The notes under the pieces are model-generated. The model ran no database searches, was not told the origin of the DNA, and was given only the letters and a program-made list of their open reading frames with translations. Position numbers and translations under genes: made by a program. This document shows positions 16,019 through 22,989 of a stretch of 64,000 nt of DNA, one piece after another (positions within the stretch are counted from its first letter, which is position 1; each line of letters begins with the position of its first letter). Origin of the DNA: Paradevosia shaoguanensis (GTDB taxonomy: Bacteria > Pseudomonadota > Alphaproteobacteria > Rhizobiales > Devosiaceae); contig NZ_CP068983.1 in the NCBI RefSeq assembly GCF_016801025.1, positions 1,674,001 to 1,738,000 of the forward strand. The letters are read 5' to 3'.

Positions 16019-17200
16019 ATGCGCCTGGCGCAGCACCACCGCCTCTATACCTGCTTTTTCATCTTCTCGATGGCGACGGGAGCGGTGCTGTCGCGCCTGC
16101 CCGACGTCCAGCACAACATGGCGGTGACCGAGAGCCAGCTCGGGATGACGCTGATCGGCATGGCCATCGGCTCACTGATCTCGCTGACCTTTGCCAGCCC
16201 CATCATCGAGCGGCTGGGCGTGCGCCGGACGGCGCTTATCACGGTGCTGGGGACGGCGGCGCTCTATTGCAGCCTGGCCTTCATCCACTGGGCGCCGCTG
16301 GCCTTCCTGGCGCTGGTGGCCGCGGGGCTGCTGGCGGGCGCGCTCGAAATCAACATCAACGTGCAGCTCGACCGGCGCGAGGCGCAGCTCGGGCGTGGCA
16401 TCATGAGCCGGGCCCATGGCTTCTGGAGCCTGGGCTTTTTCGTCACCTCGCTGGTGAGCGCGGGCGTGCGGCAGGCCGGCGTGCCGATCGAGGTGCATGT
16501 GGGCGTGGTGCTGCTGATCGTGCTGGTGGCCGGCGCGGTGATCATCTCGCCGCTGGAAGAAGCGCCGGCACGCGTATCGACGGCGGTGGATGAGGAAGTG
16601 CACCGCATCGCCTTCCCGACCTGGGGGCTGCTGCCGCTGTGCATCATCGGCATGGCGGCGTTCCTCGTCGAGGGCGCGGGCGTCGACTGGTCGACCATCT
16701 ACATGCGCGACGTCTTCGCGGCGGCGCCCTTCGTGGGCGGCATGGGGCTGACGCTCTTCACCTTCTTCATGGCCATGGCGCGCCTTTTCATCGACCCGAT
16801 CGTCGACCGCTACGGGGCGCGGATGATCGCGACGATCCTGCTGGGCGCGAGCGCGCTGGGGCTTATCGCGGTGGCCTTCGCGCCGACGACGGCTGTGGCG
16901 CTGCTCGGCTTCTCCCTACTGGGGCTGGGCTGCAGCGCGGTCTATCCGCTGGCGGTGTCGGCGGCGGCGCAGCGCACGGACCGGCCGGCATCGGTCAATG
17001 TGGCGGCAATGGGCCAGGTGACTTTCGTCATCTTCTTCCTCGCCCCGCCGCTGCTGGGGTTCGTGGCGCAATATATGGGCATCCGCGATTCCTACCTCAT
17101 CTGCCTGCCGCTGGTCTTTGCGGCGCTGGCTCTGGTACGATCGCTGCCTGGCCGGCGCGACGTGCCCGGCGGCACGCCGGCGGTGCCGATGCAAGGCTAG
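16019..17200 (+). CDS. MFS transporter, YbjJ-like (second of a tandem pair)
   Basis: 393 residues, twelve hydrophobic segments, a clear paralogue of the preceding gene: RLPDVQ, IGMAIGSLISLTFASPIIERLG, SRAHGFWSLGFF, EGAGVDWSTIYMR and PLAVSAAAQRTDRPASVNVAA align without gaps. Divergence is greatest in the central loop (PLEEAPARVSTAVDEEVH versus FNPAPHRTGTSTDPAP), where substrate or partner specificity may differ. The mmcB gene follows after 5 nt, so it could be read through from the same promoter. Confidence 0.82.
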   Translation: MRLAQHHRLYTCFFIFSMATGAVLSRLPDVQHNMAVTESQLGMTLIGMAIGSLISLTFASPIIERLGVRRTALITVLGTAALYCSLAFIHWAPLAFLALVAAGLLAGALEININVQLDRREAQLGRGIMSRAHGFWSLGFFVTSLVSAGVRQAGVPIEVHVGVVLLIVLVAGAVIISPLEEAPARVSTAVDEEVHRIAFPTWGLLPLCIIGMAAFLVEGAGVDWSTIYMRDVFAAAPFVGGMGLTLFTFFMAMARLFIDPIVDRYGARMIATILLGASALGLIAVAFAPTTAVALLGFSLLGLGCSAVYPLAVSAAAQRTDRPASVNVAAMGQVTFVIFFLAPPLLGFVAQYMGIRDSYLICLPLVFAALALVRSLPGRRDVPGGTPAVPMQG

Positions 17201-17205
17201 CGACC

Positions 17206-17664
17206 ATGGACCTGCCGCAAATCGTCGACCTGCGCCAATCGCCCACGGCGCTGCGCGTGCAGCGCGGCGTGATGCGGCTCTTGCGCGGCCAGCACGATTT
17301 CTGCTGCTTTGCCGAGGTGCCGCTGGCCAATGGCCGGCGCGCGGACGTGCTGGCGGTGGGGCCCAAGGGCGAGATCTGGATCGTCGAGATCAAATCGAGC
17401 CTCATCGACTTCCAGGTCGACGCCAAGTGGCACCATTACAAGGACTTCTGCGACCGCTTCTATTTCGCCAAGCCGCCTGAACTGGACCCCGACATCTTTC
17501 CTGAGAGCGAGGGGCTGATCGTGGCGGACGCGCATGACGCGGCCATCCTGCGGCAGGCCGTCGAGGACCCGCTGCCGGGCGCCAGACGCAAGGCGCTGAC
17601 GCTCAAGCTGGCGCGGCTCGGCGCGGATCGCATCCATACGCTGATGGATCCCAACGAGATGTAG
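17206..17664 (+). CDS. mmcB: MmcB family DNA repair protein (putative endonuclease)
   Basis: 152-residue protein of the MmcB/COG5321 family, known in Caulobacter as a DNA-damage-induced factor related to ImuABC mutagenesis. The PD-(D/E)xK nuclease core can be followed: E37 (CCFAEVPL), D47 (GRRADVLAV), and E61-I-K63 (IWIVEIKSS), with the helix DFQVDAKWHHYKDFCDRFYFA after it. The start ATG at 17206 lies 5 nt after the MFS stop. No SOS box or imu genes are visible nearby. It converges on the metallo-hydrolase gene with only 18 nt between. Confidence 0.85.
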   Translation: MDLPQIVDLRQSPTALRVQRGVMRLLRGQHDFCCFAEVPLANGRRADVLAVGPKGEIWIVEIKSSLIDFQVDAKWHHYKDFCDRFYFAKPPELDPDIFPESEGLIVADAHDAAILRQAVEDPLPGARRKALTLKLARLGADRIHTLMDPNEM

Positions 17665-17682
17665 GGCGGCAGGCCCCCGACG

Positions 17683-19341
17683 CTATTCGCCGCTGGGTTC
17701 GGCGTGGACGGTTTCGGTGACGGCAGGCATGACCGGGGTGGTGACCGGGGCGTTCAGCGCATTGAGCTGGCGCTGCAGGGAGGTCATGACGGCGAGGCGC
17801 CGCGTATCGCTGTCGGCGCCCTTGATGACATCGCCAAGCTGGATGAGGAACTGGGCATAGGCCATGTGCCAATCGACAGCGAGCTGGGCGGGATCGATGC
17901 GCTGGACTTCGGGGCGCGAGACCGAGGCAACGCCCGAGGCGCGCAGCTCGAAAGCGTCGTCGAGCATGGGCATGACCACCTGGTCGCCACCGATGCCGGA
18001 GGTGACGAGCGCGGCGCGAAGGGCCGCGCGCTCCTCGTCCTCGCCATGGGTGAGGAAGATGGCGCCATGGGCGGGCAGGCGCTCGCGAATCCAGGCCATG
18101 AGTTCGGAATGATCGGCATGGGCCGAGTAATTGCCGAGGCTACGGACGCGGGCGCGGACAGGGACTTCCTCGCCGTGGATGCGCACTTCGCGGGCGCCTG
18201 ACTGGATGATCTGGCCGAGCGTGCCGGGGGCCTGGTAGCCGACGAAAAGCACGGTGGCATTGGCGCGCGGCAGGTTGTTGCGCAGGTGGTGCTTGATGCG
18301 GCCGGCATCGGCCATGCCGGAGGCCGAGAGGATAATGGCGCCGCCACGGATGGAGTTGATGGCCTTGCTCTCCTCCACCGATTCCACGATGCGGAAACGC
18401 GGATCGTTGAAGAGTTCGTCGGCGGTGAGATCCGTCTCGGCAAACATGGAGGCGTATTTCTTGTAGACGGCGGTGACCTTGCTGGCGAGCGGGCTATCGA
18501 GGAAGACGAGGCTCGGATTGATCGAGCCTTCCTTGATGAGCAGGCCGATGTCGTGCAGCAGCTCCTGGCTGCGCTCGACGGCGAAGGCCGGGATGACGAG
18601 ATTGCCGCCGCGGCCCAGGGCTTCGTTGATCTCGTTCTTGAGGGCCTCGCGGCGCTGGGCAAGGGTGTAGTCATCGCGCTCGCGCCCGCCATAGGTGCTT
18701 TCGCACAGGATATAGTCGAAGCCGGCGGGGGCTTCGGGGTCCTTGTAGAAGACCTTTTCGTCCGGGCCGATATCGCCCGAGAACAGGAGTGTGACGGTCG
18801 AGCCGTCATTGTCGGCGACCTCGACCTCGATGGAGGCTGAGCCGAGGATATGGCCGGCATTCCAGTAGCGGGCGCGCACGCCCGGGCCGGGGGTGATCCA
18901 GGTCTGGTAGTCGACCATCTCGCGATGCTTGAGCGTCTCCTGGGCGTCCTCGATGGTGTAGAGGGGCTGGAGCAGCGGCTCGTTCTTGCGGGCGAGCTTG
19001 CGGTTTTCCTGCTCGGTCTCGCTTTCCTGGATGCCGGCGGCGTCGAGGAGGAGATATTCGAGAAGGCCGCTGGTGGGCGGGGTCATCCACATCGGGCCGG
19101 CAAAGCCGTTGTGGTAGAGCTTAGGTAGCAGGCCGCAATGATCGATATGGGCGTGCGTCAGGAGCACGAAATCGATGCGGTGGGGATCGAAGGGCGTCGG
19201 CTTGTAGTTGAGGTCGCGGACGGTGCGGTTGCCCTGGAACATGCCGCAATCGACGAGGAACTGGCCGTGGGGATGGACCACACGGTAGCAGGAGCCGGTT
19301 ACGGTGCCGGCCGCCCCGTGGAACTCAAGCGTGACGGTCAT
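17683..19341 (-). CDS. MBL-fold metallo-hydrolase, beta-CASP/RNA-specificity type
   Basis: 552 residues from ATG 19341 (GGAG six bases upstream); the frame is open further upstream but that part overlaps the regA end. Metal motif HAHIDH (63-68), GQFLVDCGMFQG, the SGDIG motif, the beta-CASP domain (about 190-380), SASGMADAGRIKHHL, and the RNA-metabolising motif with NYSAHADHSELMAW and FLTHGEDEE. Related to archaeal/bacterial CPSF73-like RNases and distinct from RNase J in length. A tail of about 90 residues follows the RMMBL part (VSRPEVQRIDPAQLAVDWHMAY onward). It lies downstream of regA on the same strand. RNase activity is expected but substrate unknown. Confidence 0.82.
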   Translation of the reverse strand: MTVTLEFHGAAGTVTGSCYRVVHPHGQFLVDCGMFQGNRTVRDLNYKPTPFDPHRIDFVLLTHAHIDHCGLLPKLYHNGFAGPMWMTPPTSGLLEYLLLDAAGIQESETEQENRKLARKNEPLLQPLYTIEDAQETLKHREMVDYQTWITPGPGVRARYWNAGHILGSASIEVEVADNDGSTVTLLFSGDIGPDEKVFYKDPEAPAGFDYILCESTYGGRERDDYTLAQRREALKNEINEALGRGGNLVIPAFAVERSQELLHDIGLLIKEGSINPSLVFLDSPLASKVTAVYKKYASMFAETDLTADELFNDPRFRIVESVEESKAINSIRGGAIILSASGMADAGRIKHHLRNNLPRANATVLFVGYQAPGTLGQIIQSGAREVRIHGEEVPVRARVRSLGNYSAHADHSELMAWIRERLPAHGAIFLTHGEDEERAALRAALVTSGIGGDQVVMPMLDDAFELRASGVASVSRPEVQRIDPAQLAVDWHMAYAQFLIQLGDVIKGADSDTRRLAVMTSLQRQLNALNAPVTTPVMPAVTETVHAEPSGE

Positions 19342-19391
19342 GTCTTCTCCTTGGGGTTCCGGAACGGCGGATTTCGGGGACCTCGCGCCCG

Positions 19392-19943
19392 TCAGCGCGG
19401 GGCGCGCTTGGCCAGGATGCGCTGGAGGGTGCGCCGGTGCATGTTGAGGCGCCGGGCGGTCTCCGAGACGTTGCGGTCGCACAGCTCGTAGACGCGCTGG
19501 ATATGCTCCCAGCGGACGCGATCGGCCGACATCGGGTTTTCGGGCGGCTCGGGGTGCTTTTCGCCGGTGGCGAGGAGCGCGTTGATGACGTCATCGGCAT
19601 CGGCCGGCTTGGCCAGGTAGTCGACGGCGCCCAGCTTCACGGCGGTAACGGCAGTGGCGATGTTGCCATAGCCGGTCAGCACCACGGCGCGCGCATCGGG
19701 GCGCTTTTCGTGCAGGACCGAGAGCACCTGGAGGCCGTTGCCGTCCTCGAGGCGGAGGTCCACCACGGCGAAGGCGGGCGGGATCGCGTTGACGGCGGCG
19801 ATGCCGTCGGCAACCGTATCGGCTATGCGGACATCGAAGCCGCGTTTGACCATGGCGCGCTCAAGGCGCGTGAGAAAAACCTTGTCGTCGTCAACGAGCA
19901 ACAGGGTGCGGTCCGATTGCAGCAAGTCGTCAAAATCACTCAT
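19392..19943 (-). CDS. regA: redox response regulator RegA/PrrA/ActR
   Basis: 183 residues. Receiver domain 12-125 with acidic pocket VDDD (17-20), likely phospho-acceptor D62 in VVDLRL, T/K positions in VVLTGYGNIATAV and DYLAKPAD. A proline-rich linker leads to a C-terminal Fis-type HTH (NVSETARRLNMHRRTLQRIL), the hallmark of RegA orthologues. These activate or repress photosynthesis, respiration, nitrogen and carbon fixation genes in response to redox state. It sits 47 nt downstream of its kinase gene on the same strand. Confidence 0.93.
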   Translation of the reverse strand: MSDFDDLLQSDRTLLLVDDDKVFLTRLERAMVKRGFDVRIADTVADGIAAVNAIPPAFAVVDLRLEDGNGLQVLSVLHEKRPDARAVVLTGYGNIATAVTAVKLGAVDYLAKPADADDVINALLATGEKHPEPPENPMSADRVRWEHIQRVYELCDRNVSETARRLNMHRRTLQRILAKRAPR

Positions 19944-19990
19944 GGGCTTTCACATAAGACCTTGCGCGCAAAACGTCAAAATTTCAGCGA

Positions 19991-21292
19991 CTAGACGGAC
20001 TGTTCGATCACCTTTCGCGGCCAGACGACCTGGACCTGGGCGAAGCGATCAAGATGAACGTTCTGGAAGCGTATCTGTGCCCCGGTGCGTTCGAGAAGGG
20101 TCTTGGCGATGAAGATGCCGAGGCCGAGGCCGCCCGAATCCGAGCCTTCGACACGGGCGCGGGTGGTGAGATAGGGCTCGCCCAGCCGCGCCATGAGCTC
20201 GGGCGGGAAGCCGGGGCCATCGTCGGTGATGGTGACGGTGACGGTCATGGCGTCCCAGGCGGAGCGGACGGTGACGGTCTGGTGGGCGAACTCGGTGGCG
20301 TTCTCGATGAGGTTGCCCAGGCCATAGAGGAGGCCGGCATTGCGCTTGACGGTGGGCGCGGTCTCCGGATCGCCCTGAGTTTCGAGCCGGATGGTCTTGC
20401 GCTTCTGGTGGGGCTTGGCGACCTCGGCGAGGATATCGGCGAGCGGGGCGGCGGCGAAGGGATCGCCGCGCTCGGCGCCCAGATCACGCAGCTTGGCGAG
20501 GATCGCGCCGCACCGCTGGGACTGCTCGATGAGGAGGTCGACGTCTTCGGCCAGGGGGCCGGAGGGGACTTCGGCGCGCATTTCCTTGGCGACGAGGGCG
20601 ATGGTGGAGAGCGGGGTACCCAGCTCATGGGCGGCGGCGGCGGCGAGGCCATCGAGCGCGTTGAGCTGTTCGTGGCGGGAAAGGGCCAGCTCGGTGGCAT
20701 TGAGAGCATCGGCGAGCTGGCGGGCTTCGTGGGCGACACGGTTGATATAGGTGGCGATAAAGACCATGCCGCAGAGCAAAGCCACCCAGATGCCCACCAC
20801 ATAGAGCCGATCGAAGACGAGGCGCGTGCCCGGCTTCCAGGGAAGCGGCATGTGCCAGACCGAAAGGATGGAGGCGATGACGGCGACGAGGATGACGAGA
20901 TAGACCGTGGCGCGCTGGGGGAGCGTGGTGGCCGAGACCGAGATGGGCGCGAGGAGGAGGAGCGAGAAGGGATTCTGCAACCCGCCGGTGAGGGCAAGGA
21001 GCGCGCCGAGCTGGAGGCAATCATAGGCGAGCTGGAAGGCCGCCACTTCGGGGCGCAGGCGATCGCCAGCGCCGTAGCGGAAGATGAAGAAGAGATTCAT
21101 CACCACCGAAAGCCCGATCAGCGCCAGGCAAGGGGCGAGCGGGGTGGGGTAGCCGAGCACGAATTCGACGAAGAGCACGGCCACGATCTGGCCCCCGACG
21201 GCCAGCCAGCGCAGCCAGACCAGGGTTTCCAGCCTGATCGGGCGGAAATTGGGGGTCGGCTGGACGGTGGAAGGCGGGGCGGCAACGGTCAT
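19991..21292 (-). CDS. regB: redox sensor histidine kinase RegB/PrrB/ActS
   Basis: 433 residues. Six hydrophobic segments between about 27 and 183. The quinone-sensing heptad GGLQNPF (103-109) is intact, as is the redox-active cysteine (C261 in QSQRCGAIL), both defining RegB. Dimerisation/phosphorylation site H222 (AAAAHELGTPLSTI), N-box NLIENATEFA, G boxes DDGPGFP and GGLGLGIFIAKTLLE. Paired with regA in one transcript. Together they would report electron-transport redox state. Confidence 0.93.
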   Translation of the reverse strand: MTVAAPPSTVQPTPNFRPIRLETLVWLRWLAVGGQIVAVLFVEFVLGYPTPLAPCLALIGLSVVMNLFFIFRYGAGDRLRPEVAAFQLAYDCLQLGALLALTGGLQNPFSLLLLAPISVSATTLPQRATVYLVILVAVIASILSVWHMPLPWKPGTRLVFDRLYVVGIWVALLCGMVFIATYINRVAHEARQLADALNATELALSRHEQLNALDGLAAAAAHELGTPLSTIALVAKEMRAEVPSGPLAEDVDLLIEQSQRCGAILAKLRDLGAERGDPFAAAPLADILAEVAKPHQKRKTIRLETQGDPETAPTVKRNAGLLYGLGNLIENATEFAHQTVTVRSAWDAMTVTVTITDDGPGFPPELMARLGEPYLTTRARVEGSDSGGLGLGIFIAKTLLERTGAQIRFQNVHLDRFAQVQVVWPRKVIEQSV

Positions 21293-21432
21293 TTTTCGGG
21301 TCTCCTCACCCTTTTATCCCTCCGCGATAGGAAGGGTCGGGCCCCATTTCAAGGGCAAAAAACCCCATGCATCCTGTTGATCGCAGACTGGACGGGCCCA
21401 AATCAGCCTTGTTCGTGACTGGGAGTACTGCA

Positions 21433-21885
21433 ATGCACACAGCAATTATCAAACCGCAATGGTCTCCCCTGACCATTGCACTCATGGTCCTCGGATTCAT
21501 CGTGTTCTGGCCTCTCGGACTGGCCATGCTGGCCTATATCCTGTGGGGCGAGAGGTTCGGCGGTTCGGCCGAACGCGCCGATGCCTGGGTCAGCAAGCAG
21601 AAGGCATGGGCCAGCCGTAACTGGAATTGCGGCCCGCGCGGTTTTGCCCGCAATTCCTTCGGCAGCGGCAACGCGGCGTTCGACGAGTATCGCGAGGAAC
21701 AGCTCAAGCGCCTCGACGAGGAACGCCGCCGGCTCGATGAAGAGATCACCGAATTCCACGACTATATGCGGAACCTGCGCATGGCCAAGGACCGCGAGGA
21801 ATTCGACCGCTTCATGCGCAACCGGAACGGGAACCGCCCCAATTACGGTCAGCCCGGCAACGGCGATGGACCGCACGAGGTTTAA
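21433..21885 (+). CDS. DUF2852 family membrane-anchored protein
   Basis: 150 residues from ATG 21433. One strong membrane helix (about 10-40: SPLTIALMVLGFIVFWPLG, then LAMLAYILWG) with a short N-terminal tail, followed by a Gly/Asn-rich stretch (WNCGPRGFARNSFGSGNAAFD) and a charged coiled-coil (EYREEQLKRLDEERRRLDEEITEF), then RMAKDREEFDRFM. This arrangement is that of DUF2852 proteins, common in Hyphomicrobiales and of unknown role. Monocistronic, with a canonical terminator 38 nt downstream. Confidence 0.8.
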   Translation: MHTAIIKPQWSPLTIALMVLGFIVFWPLGLAMLAYILWGERFGGSAERADAWVSKQKAWASRNWNCGPRGFARNSFGSGNAAFDEYREEQLKRLDEERRRLDEEITEFHDYMRNLRMAKDREEFDRFMRNRNGNRPNYGQPGNGDGPHEV

Positions 21886-21923
21886 GTCTCCTCCTGACGC
21901 AACTTTGACCGAAGTTGCTACCT

Positions 21924-21950
21924 GACGCCCCGAAAGGGGCGTCTTTTGTT
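21924..21950 (+). terminator. rho-independent terminator of the DUF2852 gene
   Basis: GACGCCCC-GAAA-GGGGCGTC followed by TTTTGTTT. The perfect 8-bp stem and tetraloop are textbook. It also rules out the upstream extension of the next ORF. Confidence 0.9.
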
Positions 21951-21989
21951 TCTGGAACAAGGAAGGCCGAATCGGCTCTTATCGCGAGG

Positions 21990-22727
21990 ATGCTGCGATT
22001 GTTCGAACCCAAGATTCCCGCCTCTACCCAGACGCGCATAGACGGCCGCCTCGTGGAAGTGGCGGTGCGGGTGAGCGCGCGTGCGCGCAGCTACAGGCTG
22101 TCGCTGCCCCATCACGGAAAACCGGTGCTGACGGTGCCGCGGCATGGCCGCTGGCGCGAGGCGGAAGCCTTCCTCAACCGGCAGACGGCGTGGCTGGCCG
22201 CGCGCCTCAAGCGCAATGCCGGCCCCCTGCCCTTCGCCGAAGGCGCCGAGGTGCCGCTGCGCGGGGTCAAGCACCGGATTGCGGGCACCGGCAAGATCCG
22301 CGGACGGGTCGAGGCGCTGCTGGTGGCCGAGGGACCGGCGCTGCTGGTGCCGGGCGAGCCGGCGCATCATGCGCGGCGGCTGACCGACTGGTTCAAGGCA
22401 GAGGCGCAGAAGGACCTCGAGGCGCGCGTGGCGGTGCATGCCGAGCGGCTGGGAGTGAAGGTGGTCTCGATCAGCATGCGCAGCCAGTCGACGCGCTGGG
22501 GCTCATGCTCGAGCTCGGGCCGGCTCAACTTCAACTGGCGGCTGGTGCTGGCGCCGGACTATGTGCTCGACTATGTGGCGGCCCATGAGGTGGCGCACCT
22601 GGTGGAGATGAACCATTCACCGGCCTTCTGGGCGACGGTGAAGCGGACGCTGCCGGACATGGAGCGCGGACGAGCCTGGCTCAAGGCGCATGGGCGGGAG
22701 CTCATGGCTTATGGGGTCGAGGCGTAG
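21990..22727 (+). CDS. YgjP-like zinc metallopeptidase (DUF45/M48 relative)
   Basis: 245 residues from ATG 21990; the open frame reaches 21915 but passes through the terminator. The C-terminal half has the family hallmarks RSQSTRWGSCSSSGRLNFNWRL and the zinc site HEVAH (199-203) with H209 in MNHSPAFW. The N-terminal half has R-rich segments (RARSYRLSLP) typical of YgjP. E. coli YgjP hydrolyses UTP in vitro while the fold is that of a metallopeptidase, so function is open between peptidase and pyrophosphatase. Stand-alone gene. Confidence 0.82.
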   Translation: MLRLFEPKIPASTQTRIDGRLVEVAVRVSARARSYRLSLPHHGKPVLTVPRHGRWREAEAFLNRQTAWLAARLKRNAGPLPFAEGAEVPLRGVKHRIAGTGKIRGRVEALLVAEGPALLVPGEPAHHARRLTDWFKAEAQKDLEARVAVHAERLGVKVVSISMRSQSTRWGSCSSSGRLNFNWRLVLAPDYVLDYVAAHEVAHLVEMNHSPAFWATVKRTLPDMERGRAWLKAHGRELMAYGVEA

Positions 22728-22839
22728 GTTTTTTGGAGGCCGACAGGCCTCAGTCTGTCTAGTTAATTCCGAAGAGGTGTGGTTCCCGGTGAAGGCTGGG
22801 GATCCTGTTTTCGCGCTCCTTGCCGGGTGGAGAAATCCA

Positions 22840-22864
22840 TGGGCCCCGGCTTTCGCCGGGGAAG
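22840..22864. repeat. solo REP-like palindrome
   Basis: CCCCGGC-TTTC-GCCGGGG stem-loop inside TGGG...AAG, identical over 25 bases to the copy at 14636. It lies in the gap between the YgjP-like gene and the converging PBP1A gene. Confidence 0.65.
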
Positions 22865-22933
22865 AGAGAGTGAGGCTGGGGCAGTCAAAGACTGAGGTGG
22901 GATAGCGCCGGGCGCATACCGCGGCTCAGGACA

Positions 22934-22966
22934 TGGAAAAAGAACGGGCGCCGCTGGGGCGCCCGT
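22934..22966 (-). terminator. rho-independent terminator of the PBP1A gene
   Basis: On the minus strand ACGGGCGCC and GGCGCCCGT form a 9-bp stem (22944-22966) followed by TCTTTTTCC. It lies 23 nt past the PBP1A stop. Confidence 0.85.
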
Positions 22967-22989
22967 GTCTCAAATTCCAAAAGGAAAAA

